From positions 1 to 53,703 of the forward strand of contig JAFTVW010000047.1 of the NCBI GenBank assembly GCA_017465605.1: 53,703 bases of DNA, given 5' to 3'. The notes beneath the pieces are model-generated. The model worked only from the letters and a program-made list of their open reading frames with translations, was not told the DNA's origin and searched no databases. Shown here piece by piece: positions 21,857 through 30,877 of the stretch. A program made the translations under genes and the position numbers. The DNA is from Alistipes sp. Lineage in GTDB: Bacteria > Bacteroidota > Bacteroidia > Bacteroidales > Rikenellaceae. Within the stretch, counting starts at the first letter, position 1; every line of letters begins with the position of its first letter.

Positions 21857-23164
21857 TTAACCTATTCGATAGTAGGTAAAGCCATTTTGTTGCATCGCTT
21901 TTCGAGAGTATATGTTGCGACCATCAATTATAACCTTGTTGCGCATTGCAGCCGATAGGGTTTGCCAAGCAGGTAATCTAAACTCTTTCCACTCGGTTGC
22001 TACAACCAGCGCGTCGGCATCGGTGGCAGCATCATACATATTTTGTGCATAATAGAGCTTATCCCCAAAAATCTTCTTCGCGTTAGGCATCGCAACTGGG
22101 TCAAAGACTCTTATTTCGCATTCTGCTTTCAGCAAACTTTCGATAAGAGTGAGCGATGGAGCTTCGCGCATATCATCGGTATCGGGTTTGAAAGCTAATC
22201 CCCACACCGCAACTTTTTTGCCCTTTAACTCCCCAGCAAAGTGGCGATTCAACTTCTCGAACAACACCTTTTTCTGGCGATTATTCACCTGCTCAACAGC
22301 CTTGATAACCTCCATCGAGTATCCCAACTTATCGGCCGTAGAGATTAATGCTCTCACATCTTTTGGGAAGCACGAGCCACCGTATCCGCAACCTGCATAT
22401 AGGAATTTTGTGCCGATTCTAATATCAGCACCTATGCCTTTGCGTACCATATCGACATTTGCGCCCGTGAGCTCACACAAGTTGGCAATGTCGTTCATAA
22501 ACGATATGCGTGTGGCAAGCATAGCATTTGCCGCATATTTGGTCATCTCGGCAGTGGCTATGTCGGTAAAGAGCAATCGGTCGGTCATCATCAATGGGCT
22601 ATATAGTGTAGTCATCAAATCGCGTGCGCGTTGACTCTCCACTCCCACAACAACTCGGTCGGGCATCATAAAATCTCTCACTGCTCGACCCTCTTTCAAG
22701 AATTCGGGATTCGATGCCACGTCGAACTCTATTTCCACCCCTCGCTTATCGAGCTGTTCTTGCACGATTTGCTTTACTTGTTGTGTCGTTCCGACAGGGA
22801 CTGTCGATTTTACCGTTACAACTGCATATCCGTTAAGCGCACGACCTACCGAGCGGGCAGCCTCCAAGACATATCTTACATCGGCACTTCCATCTTCATC
22901 GGGGGGAGTGCCAACTGCGATGAAGATAGCATCGGCCCCTTGCATACACTCCTCGGCCGAGGTTGTGAACGAAAGCCTTTGTGCTTTAATGTTGCGTTCT
23001 ACAATCTCTTGCAGTCCGGGTTCGTAGATGGGGATTTCGGCTTGTTTGAGGCTCTCGATTTTCTTTTGGTCAATATCTACACAATAGACATCTACTCCCA
23101 ACTCCGAGAAACAAGTGCCCGTTACAAGGCCCACATATCCTGTACCTATGACAACTATCTTCAT
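21857..23164 (-). CDS. ugd: UDP-glucose 6-dehydrogenase
   Basis: The 435-residue enzyme oxidises UDP-glucose twice to UDP-glucuronate, a precursor of capsule and lipopolysaccharide sugars. The NAD motif is GTGYVGLVTG (7-16), with AVGTPPDEDGSADV near residue 83. The catalytic cysteine is Cys265 in GYGGSCFPKD, and the C-terminal domain starts GLAFKPDTDDMREAPSL. Length is typical. UDP-ManNAc dehydrogenase is a less likely alternative. The small barrel protein gene lies 47 nt upstream on the same strand and may be cotranscribed. Confidence 0.93.
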   Translation of the reverse strand: MKIVVIGTGYVGLVTGTCFSELGVDVYCVDIDQKKIESLKQAEIPIYEPGLQEIVERNIKAQRLSFTTSAEECMQGADAIFIAVGTPPDEDGSADVRYVLEAARSVGRALNGYAVVTVKSTVPVGTTQQVKQIVQEQLDKRGVEIEFDVASNPEFLKEGRAVRDFMMPDRVVVGVESQRARDLMTTLYSPLMMTDRLLFTDIATAEMTKYAANAMLATRISFMNDIANLCELTGANVDMVRKGIGADIRIGTKFLYAGCGYGGSCFPKDVRALISTADKLGYSMEVIKAVEQVNNRQKKVLFEKLNRHFAGELKGKKVAVWGLAFKPDTDDMREAPSLTLIESLLKAECEIRVFDPVAMPNAKKIFGDKLYYAQNMYDAATDADALVVATEWKEFRLPAWQTLSAAMRNKVIIDGRNIYSRKAMQQNGFTYYRIG

Positions 23165-23211
23165 AGCTTGTGTGCTTTATGTTGAATCTATCTGCTGCGT
23201 TTGTTTGCGAA

Positions 23212-23778
23212 TTAGAAGTAGAATCCTACACCTAACTGAACGGTTGAGATTTTATTCTCTCCTGTGGTGAATCCCATCACCTCGCTATCCTTGAATGAGC
23301 CGTTGTAGCGAGCCGATACTGCCAACTTCCAGATGCGAGCCTCTGCTCCAACTGCATAACCTACCGTAGGACGCTCCACGCTCCACTCGTATCCATCGGC
23401 CGAGCCGCTTGTGTTGGTCATAAGGCAGAACGTTGGGCCAACTTGTATTGATAGCACACCCAAGAATTTAAGCTGCGCCAAAATGGGAAGGTCCAATTTG
23501 CTGAGTTTCATACTGCTGCCTGCGCCCTCTACGTCAAACTTGTTGTGAGAGTAAATAAGCTCAGGGCGTATGCCAAACATACCCCAAGTAAGTTCGCCTT
23601 GCAAGCCAGCGTACCAGCCTGTGTTAGCGTCGAATTTAATTTGATCGGCAATAGCTTTAATATCGTTGGTCTGGTAGTCCATACCTGCTTTAATACCGAG
23701 TCGAGCCTTAGGAAGTAATCCTGCCGAAGCCTCTGTTGCGAAGAATGCAACAATCAAAAGTAGAGCTAATCTTTTCAT
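23212..23778 (-). CDS. Small outer-membrane beta-barrel protein
   Basis: The start at 23778 (MKRLALLLIVAFFATEASA) gives a clear signal peptide; an upstream in-frame Met would precede it by 17 residues. The mature protein is about 170 residues of alternating beta segments ending in GVGFYF, an aromatic C-terminus typical of barrels inserted by BamA. Features such as KARLGIKAGMDYQTND and GLQGELTWGMFGIRPELIYS fit the porin-like OmpX/PorT-type family. No specific function can be given. It is upstream of ugd on the same strand. Confidence 0.82.
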   Translation of the reverse strand: MKRLALLLIVAFFATEASAGLLPKARLGIKAGMDYQTNDIKAIADQIKFDANTGWYAGLQGELTWGMFGIRPELIYSHNKFDVEGAGSSMKLSKLDLPILAQLKFLGVLSIQVGPTFCLMTNTSGSADGYEWSVERPTVGYAVGAEARIWKLAVSARYNGSFKDSEVMGFTTGENKISTVQLGVGFYF

Positions 23779-23877
23779 CTTATGTAGTTTTATGCCCTGC
23801 GAAGTTTCGTGATAAGTACAAATCTCCACTTCGGGCGGTTAATGTTATTGTCGAAGAACAATCCAACGGCAAACTTA

Positions 23878-25092
23878 TTATCTACCTTTCGTACCCTTTG
23901 CTCCTTTGGCCCCCGAAAGGGTGTAGTTGAAGATATTTTCTTTGTAACTTGTAGTCTTGAATGATGAATCTCGTTTGCGTTGGAATGCGATTTCAATCAA
24001 TCGCTCGGTGAGTTGCTCGAAGCTTATGCCACTCGCCTCCCACAAATAGAACGAAAGCGACCCGGGAATAGTATTTATCTCGTTGACAAATATTTTGCCG
24101 TCAGCCTCGTCAATCATAAAATCAATACGAGCCACACCGTCGCAAGCCAATGCCTTGAAAGTCTCAACGGCCGTTGTTCGTATAAACTCGGTATCCTTCT
24201 CGGGCAAACGGGCGGGAATCTCGCGTACGGTAGAGCGCATACCCTCCGACTGCTTTACTGCCCCCTTACTACCTTTACCTCCTCCCAAATATTTGTCAGC
24301 GTAGCTGAGAATCTCACCACTACGGATTGGAGCCTCGCAAACCGATGCCTCGCACTCGTAGTAGTTGCCCAATACCGAGCAGTTAATCTCTTTGAGTTTC
24401 TCAACGAGCTTCTCAACGATGATTCTCTTTGAGTAGCTTACAGCATTGTCGATTGCCTCAATCAGCTCCTCGCGGTTGTGTACGGCTGTAATACCAACGC
24501 TCGAACCCGAATCGGCAGGCTTTACGATGAGTGGATATGCGAGAGTCTTCTCAACCTTCTCCACAACCCTCTCCGAGCTGTCGAACCACTCTTTATCCGA
24601 AAACCAAGTGTAATCGATAACGGGAATTCTACTCTGGGCAAGAATCATCTTCATCGTGATTTTATCCATACCGTTGGCTGATGCTAGCACATTGCAACCA
24701 GCATATGGAATACCTGTCATCTCAATAGCCCCTTGGAATGAGCCGTCTTCGCAGTTGGTACCGTGCAAAGCGGGTAGAATCACATCTAAACGGGCTGCAA
24801 CGTCGCTGCCAAACATAGGTTTACGCACTTTGTAGAGGCAGTTATCGCCATAAATAGGGCGCAGATATACCTCTTGACACTCGGCCTGCAACTTCTCCAT
24901 ATTCTTGTAGTTGTCGCTCTTGCGTAACGCCTCACCTGTGTACCACACACCCTGCTTTGAGATATAGATGGGTGTAATCTCATATTTATCGGTGTTGATG
25001 GCCTCCATAGTTTGTATGGCAGTAAGTACCGAAATCTCGTTCTCTACCGAGCGGCCACCAAATATCACTCCTACATTAATTTTGCTCTTCAT
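23878..25092 (-). CDS. Ddl-like ATP-grasp ligase of a Mur ligase cassette
   Basis: The 404-residue protein aligns with D-alanine-D-alanine ligases: GVIFGGRSVENEIS (8-21), LHGTNCEDGSFQG (109-121), the ATP-binding KPADSGSSVGI (191-201) and FVNEINTIPGSLSFYLWEASG (336-355). It differs from the usual Bacteroides Ddl, which as I recall begins MKRTIAIVAGG, in having a Gly/Lys-rich omega loop (KYLGGGKGSKGAVKQSEG, 267-284) like a clostridial subfamily. The C-terminus ends in a GAKGAKGTKGR repeat. It is 66 nt downstream of a membrane-anchored Mur ligase. It may supply D-Ala-D-Ala, or another dipeptide for the neighbouring ligase. Confidence 0.85.
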   Translation of the reverse strand: MKSKINVGVIFGGRSVENEISVLTAIQTMEAINTDKYEITPIYISKQGVWYTGEALRKSDNYKNMEKLQAECQEVYLRPIYGDNCLYKVRKPMFGSDVAARLDVILPALHGTNCEDGSFQGAIEMTGIPYAGCNVLASANGMDKITMKMILAQSRIPVIDYTWFSDKEWFDSSERVVEKVEKTLAYPLIVKPADSGSSVGITAVHNREELIEAIDNAVSYSKRIIVEKLVEKLKEINCSVLGNYYECEASVCEAPIRSGEILSYADKYLGGGKGSKGAVKQSEGMRSTVREIPARLPEKDTEFIRTTAVETFKALACDGVARIDFMIDEADGKIFVNEINTIPGSLSFYLWEASGISFEQLTERLIEIAFQRKRDSSFKTTSYKENIFNYTLSGAKGAKGTKGR

Positions 25093-25158
25093 TCTATCTC
25101 GTTTTTACTTTGTTATCAGTTTTTATTCTTTGCCTCGCAGCTTGGGTGCGTGCTTTGC

Positions 25159-26718
25159 CTATTTGAACGAGTCGGGGAGATCGTTTTCGTATAGCACTAC
25201 ATCTCCCACGCGTAGCATCTGTGCCAATCGGGCTGATGCCTCAGCAAACGAATCAACTTTGATTAGATTGCTAAGGTCAAATCCCTGCTCTGTGATTCCT
25301 GCACTTATCGCTTCGCGGTTGGTCTTGTTTACCACAATTGCAATGTCGCAGGCGGTGGCAATCTCACGACCAAGTTCTCGGTTGAGTTCGGCCTGTCGCT
25401 CTCCCAACTCCACAAATCCGGGTGTTACCACAATGCGTCGCCCACCCTCCATTCGGCGGAAGTTGCGCAATACTTCAAGAGCCATCTTTGCTCCTGTTGG
25501 GTTTGAGTTGTATGCATCGTCAACAATCGTAACACCTCCTGCTGTGCGTTTCACACTTAGGCGATGCTCAATCTGCTCAATCTGTCGCATTGCACGTTTT
25601 TGCATTGCCTCACTCACTTGTAGATGGTCGGCAACAGCTACTGCGGCCAGCAGGTTGAGAATATTCCCTCGTCCTGCAAGATGGGTCGTGTAACCCTCTC
25701 GTAGAGTATCGGCAGTCTTTATCGCAAACGAAGTGTCTGATGTCGTGTAGTTTATCTCCTGCGCCAAGTAATCGGCCGAAGTGTTGTCTATCGCATAACC
25801 TATAACGCGGCACTTGTGTAGCATCGAGTGGCTTGCGATTGGCTCTGAATCTAGGTTTACAACTCCCAATCCGTTGGCAGGCAGAGCGTCAATCAGCTCA
25901 AACTTTGTGCGTAGGATATTCTCTTGCGTGTGGAATGTCTCCAAGTGCATCTCGCCGACGGCCGTAACAATTCCAATTGTGGGGCGTACCAAATCGCAAA
26001 TCTCTTTGATGTCGCCCACCTGCTTTGCTCCCATCTCAACAATGAAAATCTGGTGATGAGGTTTCAGATGCTCCCTTACGGTGCGAATCACGCCAAGCGT
26101 AGTGTTGAAGTTGCCCGGAGTCATCAGCACGTTATACTTCTCCGACAAAATGCGGTAGAGATAGTGTTTCGTAGAGGTCTTACCAAAGCTACCCGTCACA
26201 CCAATAATCGTAAGCTGAGGCATCGAGCGTAGGATTCGTTTTGCGTCGTTGTAGTACCAACGTGAAATAGCCGCCTCCATAGGTTTATTCAGGAGGTTAG
26301 CAGTAAGCATCACCACAGGCATAATAAGCAGGGCGAGTGCTATTGGCATCGCAATCTGTGGCGCGAAAATCTCAGCCAGTGCAATCGCTCCGCCGCTTAA
26401 AACAGCAGCCGAGAGAATCAGTCGCTTAACACGCATCGTATAGACTATCGGTTTTTTGTATGTGGTGCGGAACTCTTGCCACGCAATCACACTCATAAAC
26501 ACTACCGAAAAGCCAATAAAAACAGGATTAGAGAAGAATCCAACGAGTGCCAAAGCGGCAATTATAGCAGAGCGGCCAAACTTGTATCCTCCGCGAAACC
26601 ATCGGGCATAACGCTCCTCACGATATGAGTTGTGCTGAAACATATGCACATCGTATCGTACGATAGCAGCCCACAGCAGGGCATATAGCGGCCAAAATAT
26701 TATATTCTCAATCAACAT
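25159..26718 (-). CDS. Membrane-anchored Mur ligase (MurF-like catalytic domains)
   Basis: The 519-residue protein has the Mur ligase central and C-terminal domains: P-loop GVTGSFGKTST (173-183), TPGNFNTTLGV (200-210), EMGAK (228-232), EHRL and the MurF hallmark DDAYNSNP (400-407). Canonical MurF begins with a UDP-binding domain. Here the first 145 residues hold instead about four hydrophobic segments (8-20, 50-80, 100-118, 120-143). It should therefore act at the membrane, perhaps on a lipid-linked acceptor. It starts 3 nt after the hydrolase gene and precedes the Ddl-like gene, suggesting one pathway. Confidence 0.85.
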   Translation of the reverse strand: MLIENIIFWPLYALLWAAIVRYDVHMFQHNSYREERYARWFRGGYKFGRSAIIAALALVGFFSNPVFIGFSVVFMSVIAWQEFRTTYKKPIVYTMRVKRLILSAAVLSGGAIALAEIFAPQIAMPIALALLIMPVVMLTANLLNKPMEAAISRWYYNDAKRILRSMPQLTIIGVTGSFGKTSTKHYLYRILSEKYNVLMTPGNFNTTLGVIRTVREHLKPHHQIFIVEMGAKQVGDIKEICDLVRPTIGIVTAVGEMHLETFHTQENILRTKFELIDALPANGLGVVNLDSEPIASHSMLHKCRVIGYAIDNTSADYLAQEINYTTSDTSFAIKTADTLREGYTTHLAGRGNILNLLAAVAVADHLQVSEAMQKRAMRQIEQIEHRLSVKRTAGGVTIVDDAYNSNPTGAKMALEVLRNFRRMEGGRRIVVTPGFVELGERQAELNRELGREIATACDIAIVVNKTNREAISAGITEQGFDLSNLIKVDSFAEASARLAQMLRVGDVVLYENDLPDSFK

Positions 26719-26721
26719 ATC

Positions 26722-27495
26722 TTACTTTTTCATCTCCTTTGCAAAAAAACTACTCAACACTCGCTCAAATAATTGTGGATTCTCTAAGAACGAGAAGTGT
26801 CCTGCACCTGCCACCGTAACCAATCCCGCATCGGGAATTAGGCTCTCCATCTTCTTTGCGTCGGAGAGTGGGGTGGCAGTATCGTTCTCACCCCAAAATA
26901 GCAATGTTGGAGCCGAAATTTTGGGCATCAGGTGGCACAAATCTTCATTCACACACTTCGACAAGATGGCTCGCATCATAGGTGTTGCGTTGTTGTAATC
27001 CGATGAGCCAGCCTTCGCACGACGGCTCTCAATCCACTTTTCTGCGCGCTCATTGCCGAGCAGTAGGCGGGCGAGGTGCTTCATAGCCTTGAAAGTATAG
27101 ACCTTGCGGTAATAGGTGAATGTTCGCTTGGGCTTTACTCCTGCGGCATCGACCAAAACAATCTTGTGGGTCTTGTTGCGTGAGGCATAGACAATAGACA
27201 CACGACCGCCAAACGAGTGGCCGATAAGAATGGGCGAGGTGATGCCTTCGTGCTGCGCAATGGCCTCCACCGAGCGGGTGTACTCCTCCACGCCCCACAC
27301 CTCGCGCGGCTCTTCGCTCTGACCAAAGCCCGCAAAATCGACAGCCACGACCAAAAAATGCAGCTCCAAAAAGCCGCGTATCAGCTTGAAAGTCTTGGCG
27401 TTGCAACCCCAGCCGTGAAGCAAAAACAAAGGTTGCCCAGCACCCGCGAGGGTGTAGTGCAACCTTATGCCGTTATATGTGATACTCTTGTCCAT
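26722..27495 (-). CDS. Alpha/beta hydrolase of the Mur ligase cassette
   Basis: From ATG 27495 (a TTG 6 nt upstream is less likely, given the promoter position) the protein has 257 residues. It shows the alpha/beta hydrolase pattern: oxyanion HGWGCN, nucleophile elbow GHSFGG, acid in WGENDTATP and the catalytic histidine in GAGHFSFLE. No signal peptide is visible, so it is cytoplasmic. Its substrate is unknown. The 3-nt gap to the membrane Mur ligase and then the ATP-grasp ligase implies a joint function, for example an esterase or amidase step on the ligated product or a quality-control step. Confidence 0.88.
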   Translation of the reverse strand: MDKSITYNGIRLHYTLAGAGQPLFLLHGWGCNAKTFKLIRGFLELHFLVVAVDFAGFGQSEEPREVWGVEEYTRSVEAIAQHEGITSPILIGHSFGGRVSIVYASRNKTHKIVLVDAAGVKPKRTFTYYRKVYTFKAMKHLARLLLGNERAEKWIESRRAKAGSSDYNNATPMMRAILSKCVNEDLCHLMPKISAPTLLFWGENDTATPLSDAKKMESLIPDAGLVTVAGAGHFSFLENPQLFERVLSSFFAKEMKK

Positions 27496-27505
27496 AATCA
27501 AAAGA

Positions 27506-27513
27506 CAAATTTA
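27506..27513 (-). promoter_or_regulatory. Promoter -7 element of the hydrolase-Mur ligase-Ddl operon
   Basis: The minus strand reads TAAATTTG, an exact TAnnTTTG box, 10 nt before the ATG at 27495, implying a very short leader. A TTG occurs 22 nt upstream, slightly beyond normal spacing. Confidence 0.5.
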
Positions 27514-27588
27514 ACTCTTTTTTTGTCATTTGCGACAAGAATAGAGCCTTTTTCAAGCTCCCCGCCACTAAATATAAGCCTTATGGGC

Positions 27589-28662
27589 TTATTTATTATT
27601 CATAACCTCGTTCTGGTGGTTGATACTCTCAATATGTATAGCCTCCAAAACTGAGCGTACAAACTCCTCGCTCAGATTCATTCCGCGAGTGAGGTTTATC
27701 ATTCGGCGGCAGATGTCGTCCCAACGGTTACTCTGCAAAATTGCCACGTTGTTGGCCTTCTTGATTTGGCCAATCTTCTCGGCAGTCTGCATACGCTGAC
27801 TCAGTAGGTCAAACAACTCCGAGTCAATCTGGTCAATCTGCTGGCGGCAGAGATTCAGCTCGTCGTTGAATTCGGGGTCGTTGGCTGTCTTGGCGCGCCA
27901 CATCACGTTCTCAATCAGAGTGATGCAGTCCTGTGGAGTTACCTGCTGCGAAGCGTCGCTCCACGCCTTGTCGGGGTTGTTGTGGCTCTCGATGATAAGT
28001 CCATCGAAACACAAGTCGGCCGACTGCTGGGCAATACCGTAAAGGAGTGGACGGCAACCGCAGATATGCGATGGGTCGCAAATCATCATCATCTCAGGGA
28101 AACGGCTACGCATCTCGAAAATCATATGCCACATAGGCGGATTGCGGTATTTACTGTGGCCGAAATAAGAAAATCCTCGGTGAATCAAACCTATGTTCTC
28201 CCTCGGAACACCTTCATTTATAAGGCGATTTACCGCACCAGCCCACAAGCCAATATCGGGTGTCATAGGGTTTTTGATAAGAACAGTAACCTCCTTATTG
28301 TCGTGTAGGCTTTCGGCAATCTCCTGCACAGCAAATGGCGATACGGTGGTGCGAGCTCCAATCCAAAGTATATCAACTCCGTGTTTTAGAGCGCACTCAA
28401 CGTGTGAACGATTGGCAACCTCCACTGCGATAGGCAATCCTGTGGCTTGCTTAACCTCATTAAGCCACTCCAATCCGGGCTCACCAATACCCTCAAATGT
28501 CCCGGGATTAGTACGAGGTTTCCATACACCGGCGCGTATCACATCGACCTTACCTGAACGAGCCAACTCCATAGCTGTCTCAACAGTTTGTTCGCGGGTC
28601 TCGGCACTGCAAGGGCCCGCAATTATGAGGGGTCGTTTGGCCCCAAGTACAAATCTTCCCAT
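27589..28662 (-). CDS. Fused DAHP synthase and chorismate mutase
   Basis: The 357-residue protein joins an N-terminal DAHP synthase of the type I-beta (AroA(G)) group with a C-terminal AroQ-type chorismate mutase. The synthase part shows IAGPCSAET, RAGVWKPRTNPGTFEG, KNPMTPDIGLWAGA, HRGFS and CDPSHICGCR (metal and PEP sites). The mutase helices begin LCRQQIDQIDSELFDLLSQRM near residue 268. The fusion couples the first shikimate step to the branch-point reaction toward prephenate and is typical of Porphyromonas and Prevotella. It is the last gene of the pheA-aminotransferase-tyrA operon. Confidence 0.95.
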   Translation of the reverse strand: MGRFVLGAKRPLIIAGPCSAETREQTVETAMELARSGKVDVIRAGVWKPRTNPGTFEGIGEPGLEWLNEVKQATGLPIAVEVANRSHVECALKHGVDILWIGARTTVSPFAVQEIAESLHDNKEVTVLIKNPMTPDIGLWAGAVNRLINEGVPRENIGLIHRGFSYFGHSKYRNPPMWHMIFEMRSRFPEMMMICDPSHICGCRPLLYGIAQQSADLCFDGLIIESHNNPDKAWSDASQQVTPQDCITLIENVMWRAKTANDPEFNDELNLCRQQIDQIDSELFDLLSQRMQTAEKIGQIKKANNVAILQSNRWDDICRRMINLTRGMNLSEEFVRSVLEAIHIESINHQNEVMNNK

Positions 28663-28733
28663 TACTCTAACCTATTTTATCTTTAACCTAATTTTCTTTC
28701 TCTCTTTGCTGGACTGAGTTTTATTTGTGGAGA

Positions 28734-29576
28734 TTAATCCAAAATCTCACGAATCTTGTTGGCCTTTTTCATTGCGTCCAACAATCCATCTCTGTCGTCG
28801 CGTTCAATCATACGGCGCAGAATCTGCAATTGGTGTATATGCTCACGCAATACATCAAGCACGTTGTATTTGTTTTGCAAGAAGATTGGGGCCCACGTCT
28901 GTGGCAAACTCTTCGCTAAACGTACCGTACTCTCGAAACCTCCACCCGCCAAATCGAATATATGCTCCTCCTCACGCTCTTTCTCCAAAACGGTGAGGGC
29001 CAATGCAAACGATGTGATGTGGGAGATGTGCGAAACGTAGGCGCAGTGGGTATCCTGCTCTTCGGCCGACATATATCTGATAGGCATACCGAGCGAGTTG
29101 TAAATCTTCTCCACCTGCTGCAAAGCATCTTTGTCGGAGAGTTCGCTCTCGCAAATCACCACCGTACGACCCGCAAATGCATCGTGCTGGGCTGCCTCGG
29201 GGCCGCTATTTTCGGTACCCCACATAGGGTGTGTTGCAACCAGACGACTTCGGTTGGGGTGCATCATCACAATCTCACAAAGCTCCTGCTTCGTAGAGCC
29301 CATATCCATCAGAATTTGGTCGGGGCGTATGCGGTTCAGAATCTTTGTTGCCAATGTGGGTATTATATCAACAGGCGTGGCCAGCACAATGAGTTGGCTC
29401 TCGCTCAAAGCCTCGTCAAGCGATACAATCCTTTCGACCAAACCCAATTCAAGGGCTCGTTGAGCACTCTTTTCTGAGTGCTCAATGCCCATAACTGAGT
29501 CGTATAACCCTTTGTCTTTCAGGCTCAGGGCAAACGAACCTCCAATAAGACCCAAACCTATGACGGTAGCCTTCAT
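28734..29576 (-). CDS. tyrA: Prephenate dehydrogenase
   Basis: The 280-residue enzyme oxidises prephenate to 4-hydroxyphenylpyruvate for tyrosine synthesis. The NAD fold starts MKATVIGLGLIGGSFAL (GxGxxGG). HPMWGTENSGPEAA and SHISHITSFALAL are the conserved active-site segments, and FDLAGGGFESTVRLAKSLP follows. No ACT or mutase domain is present, so it is the short monofunctional form. It is 11 nt downstream of the aminotransferase gene and 71 nt before the DAHP synthase fusion, within one operon. Confidence 0.94.
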   Translation of the reverse strand: MKATVIGLGLIGGSFALSLKDKGLYDSVMGIEHSEKSAQRALELGLVERIVSLDEALSESQLIVLATPVDIIPTLATKILNRIRPDQILMDMGSTKQELCEIVMMHPNRSRLVATHPMWGTENSGPEAAQHDAFAGRTVVICESELSDKDALQQVEKIYNSLGMPIRYMSAEEQDTHCAYVSHISHITSFALALTVLEKEREEEHIFDLAGGGFESTVRLAKSLPQTWAPIFLQNKYNVLDVLREHIHQLQILRRMIERDDRDGLLDAMKKANKIREILD

Positions 29577-29587
29577 CTTACTTGGTT

Positions 29588-30766
29588 TTATTTTACAAAA
29601 CGGCTCTTAACGCGCTCGGCAGCCTCGGCCAAACGCTCCTCTGGCATACAGAGTGAGATGCGGATATACTTGTTACCCTCGCTACCGAAGATTCCACCCG
29701 GAGTCACGAATACATCACACTCGGCAAGCACCTTGTCTGAGAATGCAAAGCAGTCACCCTCGAAATCCTTTGGCATAGCAGCCCATACGAACAAACCTGC
29801 CTGACCCTTAACGTAGTCACAACCGAGCGCGTCCAAAAGTGCGTAACCCTGAGCCTCACGAGCATAGTATGTCTTGTTCAACTCATCAAACCACTCATTG
29901 CCCAATGCCAAAGCCTCGGCCGCAGCAGCCTGAACGGGGAAGAACATACCAGAGTCCATATTACTCTTGAATCGCAAAATGTCGCTCAAAATATCGGCAC
30001 GACCAGCCACTACACCAACTCGCCAACCTGCCATACTATGGCCCTTACTTGTAGAGTTCATCTCAATAGCTACATCGGCAGCACCCGGAATAGAGAGAAT
30101 GCTGAGCTGCAAATTGTTGCGAACAAAGCTATATGGATTGTCGTGAACGAGCAAGATGTTGTGCTTGCCTGCAAACTCTACCAACTTCTCAAACAACTCC
30201 ACTGTGGGGTGAGTTCCTGTTGGCATATTGGGGTAGTTTACGAACATCAACTTCACGCGGCTCAAATCCTCCTTCTCAATCTCCTCGAAGTTGGGATAGA
30301 AACCGTTGCCAGCGTTGAGGCGATACTCCAAAACCTCACCTCCCGCCAAAGTCACAGCAGCACGATAAGTGGGGTAGCCGGGGTTAGGTACCAATACCTT
30401 ATCGCCCTCGTCAAGGAAGGCCATACAGATATGCATAATACCCTCCTTTGAGCCCAACAATGGGAGTACCTCAGTTTTGGGATTGAGTTTTACGTTATAC
30501 CACTTCTCGTACCAGTCGGCGTAAGCCTGACGCAAGAGCTCGCTACCGTTGTAGGGCTGATATGCGTGTACATCGGGGCGCTGAGCCTCCTTGCCCAAAC
30601 GCTCGATAACACTCTGTGCGGGAGGCATATCGGGACTACCGATACCCAAACTGATAATATCGCGGCCTGCCTTGCGAAGCTCTGCTATCTCGCGATTCTT
30701 CTTTGAAAAGTAATACTCCTTGATGCTATCCATACGGTGCGAGGGAGTGATTTCTACCTTTGCCAT
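29588..30766 (-). CDS. PLP-dependent aminotransferase of the aromatic operon
   Basis: The 392-residue fold-type I aminotransferase has LGIGSPDMPP, LLGSKEGIMHI, the NYPNMPTG segment in place of the common NPNNPTG, VHDNPYSF and the PLP lysine in NSTSKGHSMAGWRVG. Relatives are annotated as LL-diaminopimelate or aromatic aminotransferases. Its place between pheA and tyrA points to transamination of phenylpyruvate and 4-hydroxyphenylpyruvate, an inference from context. It is 111 nt after the pheA coding end and 11 nt before tyrA. Confidence 0.9.
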   Translation of the reverse strand: MAKVEITPSHRMDSIKEYYFSKKNREIAELRKAGRDIISLGIGSPDMPPAQSVIERLGKEAQRPDVHAYQPYNGSELLRQAYADWYEKWYNVKLNPKTEVLPLLGSKEGIMHICMAFLDEGDKVLVPNPGYPTYRAAVTLAGGEVLEYRLNAGNGFYPNFEEIEKEDLSRVKLMFVNYPNMPTGTHPTVELFEKLVEFAGKHNILLVHDNPYSFVRNNLQLSILSIPGAADVAIEMNSTSKGHSMAGWRVGVVAGRADILSDILRFKSNMDSGMFFPVQAAAAEALALGNEWFDELNKTYYAREAQGYALLDALGCDYVKGQAGLFVWAAMPKDFEGDCFAFSDKVLAECDVFVTPGGIFGSEGNKYIRISLCMPEERLAEAAERVKSRFVK

Positions 30767-30877
30767 AATTGTTTTGTTTTGAATGTTAATATTTTATAGT
30801 GTTTATCTTAATCTTTACTTTATGTGGTGATGTAAACTCACTCTTGTAGGGCAAATTCGCAGATGTTTCTTAATATG

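Noticed and set aside
23779-23877. Promoter for the small barrel gene (GAGATTTG)
   Set aside because: It differs from TAnnTTTG at the first base and has no spaced TTTG upstream.
27574-27592. Terminator after the DAHP synthase gene
   Set aside because: The 7-bp ATAAGCC/GGCTTAT stem overlaps the stop codon and lacks a proper T run on the minus strand.
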